Positions 60,111-64,000 of a DNA stretch of 64,000 bases are shown here, piece by piece. Source of the stretch: Gymnogyps californianus. Its lineage: Eukaryota > Chordata > Aves > Accipitriformes > Cathartidae. Under the pieces are notes generated by a model, which saw only the letters and a program-made list of their open reading frames with translations, ran no database searches and had not been told where the DNA came from. The translations under genes and the position numbers were made by a program. Location of the stretch: positions 18,848,101 to 18,912,100 of the forward strand of contig NC_059500.1 of NCBI RefSeq assembly GCF_018139145.2. The letters run 5' to 3'. Within the stretch, counting starts at the first letter, position 1, and the number at the start of each line of letters is the position of its first letter.

Positions 60111-60730
60111 TGCTGGGATTTTTGGTATATAATCTTTCTCAGAAGCCTGCCTCTTTCTTCATTTTTGTGGTGAGAGGGGAAGTACAATCCAGCACTGTAA
60201 ATGATTAAAAAATAACACATAGGTAAAAACCAGGAAACCGCACGTCTACATACATTTTTATCCCCTTATTCATCAGTATGTGATACTACAGAGTAACCAA
60301 AACTGTGAAATCTATCAGGCTTCATTTGTTTAAAATCCCACATGTGAAATAACATCTCACATATCATTTTTAGGAACAACGTTTCTATTTATTTTAAGAA
60401 ACATTTTATATCTTGAGATTCATATCTTCAAGAAATGCAGGAATGGCGAAACTGGTGGGTTTTGCAACCTGAAAAAACAATACTCGAACCACAAGCTGAA
60501 GTTATTCTTGCAGAAATAGCTCCAGTTTTAACACTTTGGGGAACACATCTATTTTTGCTTTAGCCATTTAAATATGTAACACTTTTTAACAGAGTTGCAT
60601 AGATGTGTTGTGCTTGTGGCTGAAAAAGCAGAGGTAGAAAAAATTTCTGCTTGGGGTTAAAAATACAGAAGACAGCTGTGTATTCAGTTTTCCTAGAAGA
60701 AGTCTAAGTTCTCATCACACACAGGGAATG
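60111..60730. other. Unique non-coding DNA
   Basis: AT-rich; nothing recognisable. Confidence 0.5.
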
Positions 60731-60735
60731 GAGAG

Positions 60736-61337
60736 TGTCGTGGTTTAACCCCAGCCAGCAACTAAGCACCACACAGCCGCTTCCTCCTTCCCCCTCCCAG
60801 TGGGGTGAGGAGGAGGAAAGGAAAAAAAAAGTAAAACTTGTGGGTTGAGATAAGAACAGTTTAATAACTGAAGTAAAATATAATACTAACAATAGTAATA
60901 ATGAAATATTATAATAATAGTAATGAAAAGGAAGATAACAAAAAAAAGGAAGGGGGAAGGAAAGAAAAAAACCAGTGATGCACAATGCAATTGCTCACCA
61001 CCCGGTGACCAATGCCCAGTTAGTTCCCGAGCCACGATCTGCACCTCCCAGCCAACTCCCCGCTGTTTATATACTGGGCATGGTGTTCCATGGTATGGAA
61101 TACCCCTTTGGCTAGTTCAGGTCAGCTGCCCCAGCTCTGCTCCCTCCCAGCTTCTTGCACACCTGCTTGCTGGCAGAGCATGGGAAACTGAAAAGTCCTT
61201 GGCTTAAGATAAGCGCTACTTAGCAACAACTAAAACATCAGAGTGTTATCAACATCATTCTCACACTAAATCCAAAACACAGCACTGTACCAGCTACTAA
61301 AAAGAAAGTTAACTCTGTTCCAGCTGAAACCAGGACA
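60736..61337 (-). mobile_element. Solo LTR, family C (endogenous retrovirus), copy C3
   Basis: On the minus strand it starts TGTCCTGGTTTCAGCTGG and ends AAACCACGACA, with exact GAGAG duplications at 60731-60735 and 61338-61342. The TATA box (TATATAAA on the minus strand) is at 61066-61073. It shares diagnostic segments with C2. No internal retroviral genes adjoin it; frames at 60704-60985 and 60923-61207 lie within the LTR. Confidence 0.92.
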
Positions 61338-61342
61338 GAGAG

Positions 61343-64000
61343 CTACTCCACTGTAGAAAACTGCATTGTGTCAAACTAAAAGCAATTCTTTGGGTAGGTG
61401 GATTGACTGAACGTGTTTCTTGGAACTTTGTGAATAACTAAGTTTTCAGCTCATTAGCTAAACCAAGCCCAACAATAATTCTGAAAAGTATTTCTGATTG
61501 ACTTAAATTTGTTTGATATGTTCGTTTGAGATCAAGCAAAACATTTACTGATAATCAGAATTAAAAAAAAGCTCAATTGCAAAGATTATTGAAGTGTATG
61601 TTATAGGTTATATACATATACTCAAGAAGCTAAGTCAAAATTGAACTAGCAATTTAAGTTTTTGCATATTTTAACTCTTGAACGTTATCTTAGTAGTATT
61701 ATTTATCATGGCTGTTTTTTGTGTGCAAAGTTCTTGTGGGTCTGACTGTTCATCCTTGAACTATATTTCAGCTCATTCCCAGACTATCTGGTTCTACCCA
61801 TGTTGGCACTCTCTTGCTTTCATGCTGAGAGATTAGTATCTTAAATATTTTTTAAATGAGCTTTTCTCATACCTGTAGCTCTTCTCTTCACTCTTTTCAA
61901 TTTAGCAATAAATTTCTATGCACCAAACCATTCAGTTGCTCACATTAATATGGCAGGTTAAACAGTGGCAATGACTTATTAAAAGAGAACTGTATGGAAT
62001 ATTAATTCAGGGTTTAAGTTACATTGAGCTCCTTTGGTTTCATGTTTCTACAAAAATATATCTAATTTTTTGTCTACACACTACCTTCGGAGAATCCTTT
62101 TCCATGTCCCTCTTATTGACTACCAGCTATAAGAATTCAGAATAAAAGAATGTGATGTATAAAAAGCTGGGACAGCCTGGGACAGTGTGTTAGAATAGCA
62201 AGATAATGGATAACATTTATTAAGTAGATAATATGTATCAATTCAATATCAGAGGACTCATTCTGATGGCCCAGAAAGCTGTCTTCCCTTTTATAACCTA
62301 ACACTTTTCTGACCTTTTGCCTGTGGTTCTCCTTTCTGCTAATTTCTTTGTGGGTGATTGTTGGTTGTTTTTATTTTTTGTTCTCCTTGATATTTACAAG
62401 TCTGCTCAATTCAGAATCATCTACAGATTTGATTGAAACAGCTTTCTGTGTCCAGGTTTATTCAATGTCTTCATTAATGCTCTGCAAGGAGATTAAGCTG
62501 TTGCAATCAAATCTGTGACACTCAGCTTTCCGGCTTTACTCTTTATCCTTGTTTATCATTTTTTTCTGGCCCTGACAAGTGCTATAAGGAAGTAAATGTT
62601 TTGTGCAGTTAGAACAATTGAATAGAAACCACAGCCTATTTCTCTTATGGCTGAATAAATTATATGAGAATTTTAAATTATTTTTTTTTTTAATTATTTT
62701 TTCGAAGGATCAAGTCCCAGAAAGGAACAGGCCAAAAGCACACCATGGGGGATAAAAAAACCCAAACAAACAAGAAGAAGTCTGAATAGCAGGGTTAGTT
62801 CTAGAAAAATGTCTCTTCCCCCTCATATGCCACCACTGTAACCCCTGAAACTTCTTTTTTTGGTCATCTTCTTAGGGTGAATATCACTGTAAATCATCAT
62901 GGTATCTAAGCAAACATAATGTTAATCTCAGCACTGTCATATATGTCAGTAGAGCTACAAGCACTGTGAACAATATTATTCATGACAGTCTACTGGGAAA
63001 GGGTCTAACAGGTTTTTTAGTGGAGTCATTTACAAAATCTATTGCAACATAATTGCGATGTCAGCCAATCTATGCAAAAAGGTCCTCCCAAAATCAACAA
63101 ACCCTCTTAAACAGCTTATCTATTCTACCATGCTGTCACATAGCGATTAAGAATATGGTATTGCCTCCTAACTTCTTAAAAGTTATTACTAAGGTGAGTA
63201 AAATTTTCATAAGTTGAACCTGAGAAAAACGTATTCATTTTCACATACTCATGTTCATGTAACTACATGGGACAGTTTTATCCAAGTAAATAAAAAGGAT
63301 AATGCCTGTAGTAATTTCATCTTTGCTCACACTGAGCTCTCTGCTGGCATGGGAAAGGAGACTGCTTTGTGCAAGGTAAGTAAAGAAGTCACAAGATATT
63401 CATTCAAAGGTTTTCAATGATGACACTTACTTTAAAATAATAATTCTGATGATGGGCCTTACACAGAAGAGCTGTTCTGGTGAATCTCAAGTATATTAGT
63501 GGCTTGCGTCATATCTCGTATTCTTTAGATGTACTAAAATAGTCTGAAAGCAATGGATGAAAATGTATATGTCTGTAAATGAACTCAGTTGTAAGAAGAT
63601 TTCCTTGGCTTTAAACAACAGAAATCTGAAAGAAATCAGACCACTAGGAGCGTTTTCTGAGTTTGTTAAGAAGAGATGCCCGCTCTTCAAATTCTGTCTG
63701 AACAGTGGGTAGAGGTAAATGAATCTTGGTTTAATATGTCTTTTGAAGCCGTACACACCTAATAGTGCAATAAACTCCTTTTCTTTCCCCCCATATCTAC
63801 TGCAGCAGCAACAGCAAGTTAAAGACAAATTCAAATCCTGGAGTGCAATTAAACTAAGCTGAAAAACTAACCTTGATATTTGGCCGTACTATTTGCTCTG
63901 CAGGTAAATAGTCTCCCAAGCATTTATCCTAAGGAAATTGGCATTGAAAACTGGTAATTTCAGAAAAAAAAAAAAAAAAAAAAGAGATGCTCTTATAGTT
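61343..64000. other. Unique non-coding DNA
   Basis: AT-rich sequence to the end of the window, with a run of about 20 A at 63964-63983. The 112-codon minus-strand frame at 63496-63834 shows no known motif. No gene is supported. Confidence 0.5.

Noticed and set aside
1..64000. tRNA, rRNA, CRISPR, operon or prophage features
   Set aside because: No cloverleaf, repeat-spacer array or bacterial gene organisation was seen; the repeats and base composition are avian.

Overview
The window looks like non-coding DNA from a bird genome. It is AT-rich, has no recognisable protein-coding exon of a known gene, and carries repeat families typical of birds. These are CR1 LINEs ending in the ATTCTATG-type tail and solo LTRs of endogenous retroviruses with five-base target-site duplications (TSDs). 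These LTR types suggest a neoavian bird rather than chicken; that part is an inference from memory of avian repeats, and the species cannot be told. The window is either a gene desert or the inside of a very long intron.

Layout. 1-4629: unique AT-rich DNA with a G-quadruplex-prone C-tract and a short CR1 3' end. 4630-6676: two solo LTRs of different subtypes (A at 4635-5539, B at 5550-6671), both on the minus strand. Their separate target sites were immediately adjacent. 6677-19977: unique DNA with small microsatellites and an inverted repeat. 19983-20586 and 27248-27876: two plus-strand solo LTRs of a second family (C). 28541-30425: a weak candidate terminal exon with a long 3' UTR-like tail, the only place where a cellular transcript is hinted at. 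32948-41530: a LINE graveyard. It holds a fairly young 5'-truncated CR1 (plus), a very old CR1/L3-like LINE (plus), a short CR1 3' end (minus), a long decayed CR1 with endonuclease and reverse-transcriptase traces (minus), and an old CR1 3' end (plus). 41531-51016: unique. 51022-52176 and 56509-57467: plus-strand solo LTRs of subtypes B and A. 60736-61337: a minus-strand solo LTR of family C.

Seven solo LTRs are present and none has retroviral gag, pol or env beside it. Five have perfect five-base TSDs and two have TSDs with one mismatch, so each is an independent insertion later reduced by LTR-LTR recombination. The long open frames (up to 284 codons) lie in or opposite LTR minisatellites or CR1 reverse-transcriptase remnants and are not cellular genes.

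The most informative observations are the A and B LTRs in abutting target sites, the 45-52 bp in-frame minisatellite inside those LTRs, the mosaic look of subtype A (its 3' end resembles family C), the ancient LINE whose RT motifs are still readable, and the candidate terminal exon with a G-quadruplex/(GT)n tract. I found no new multi-gene system.
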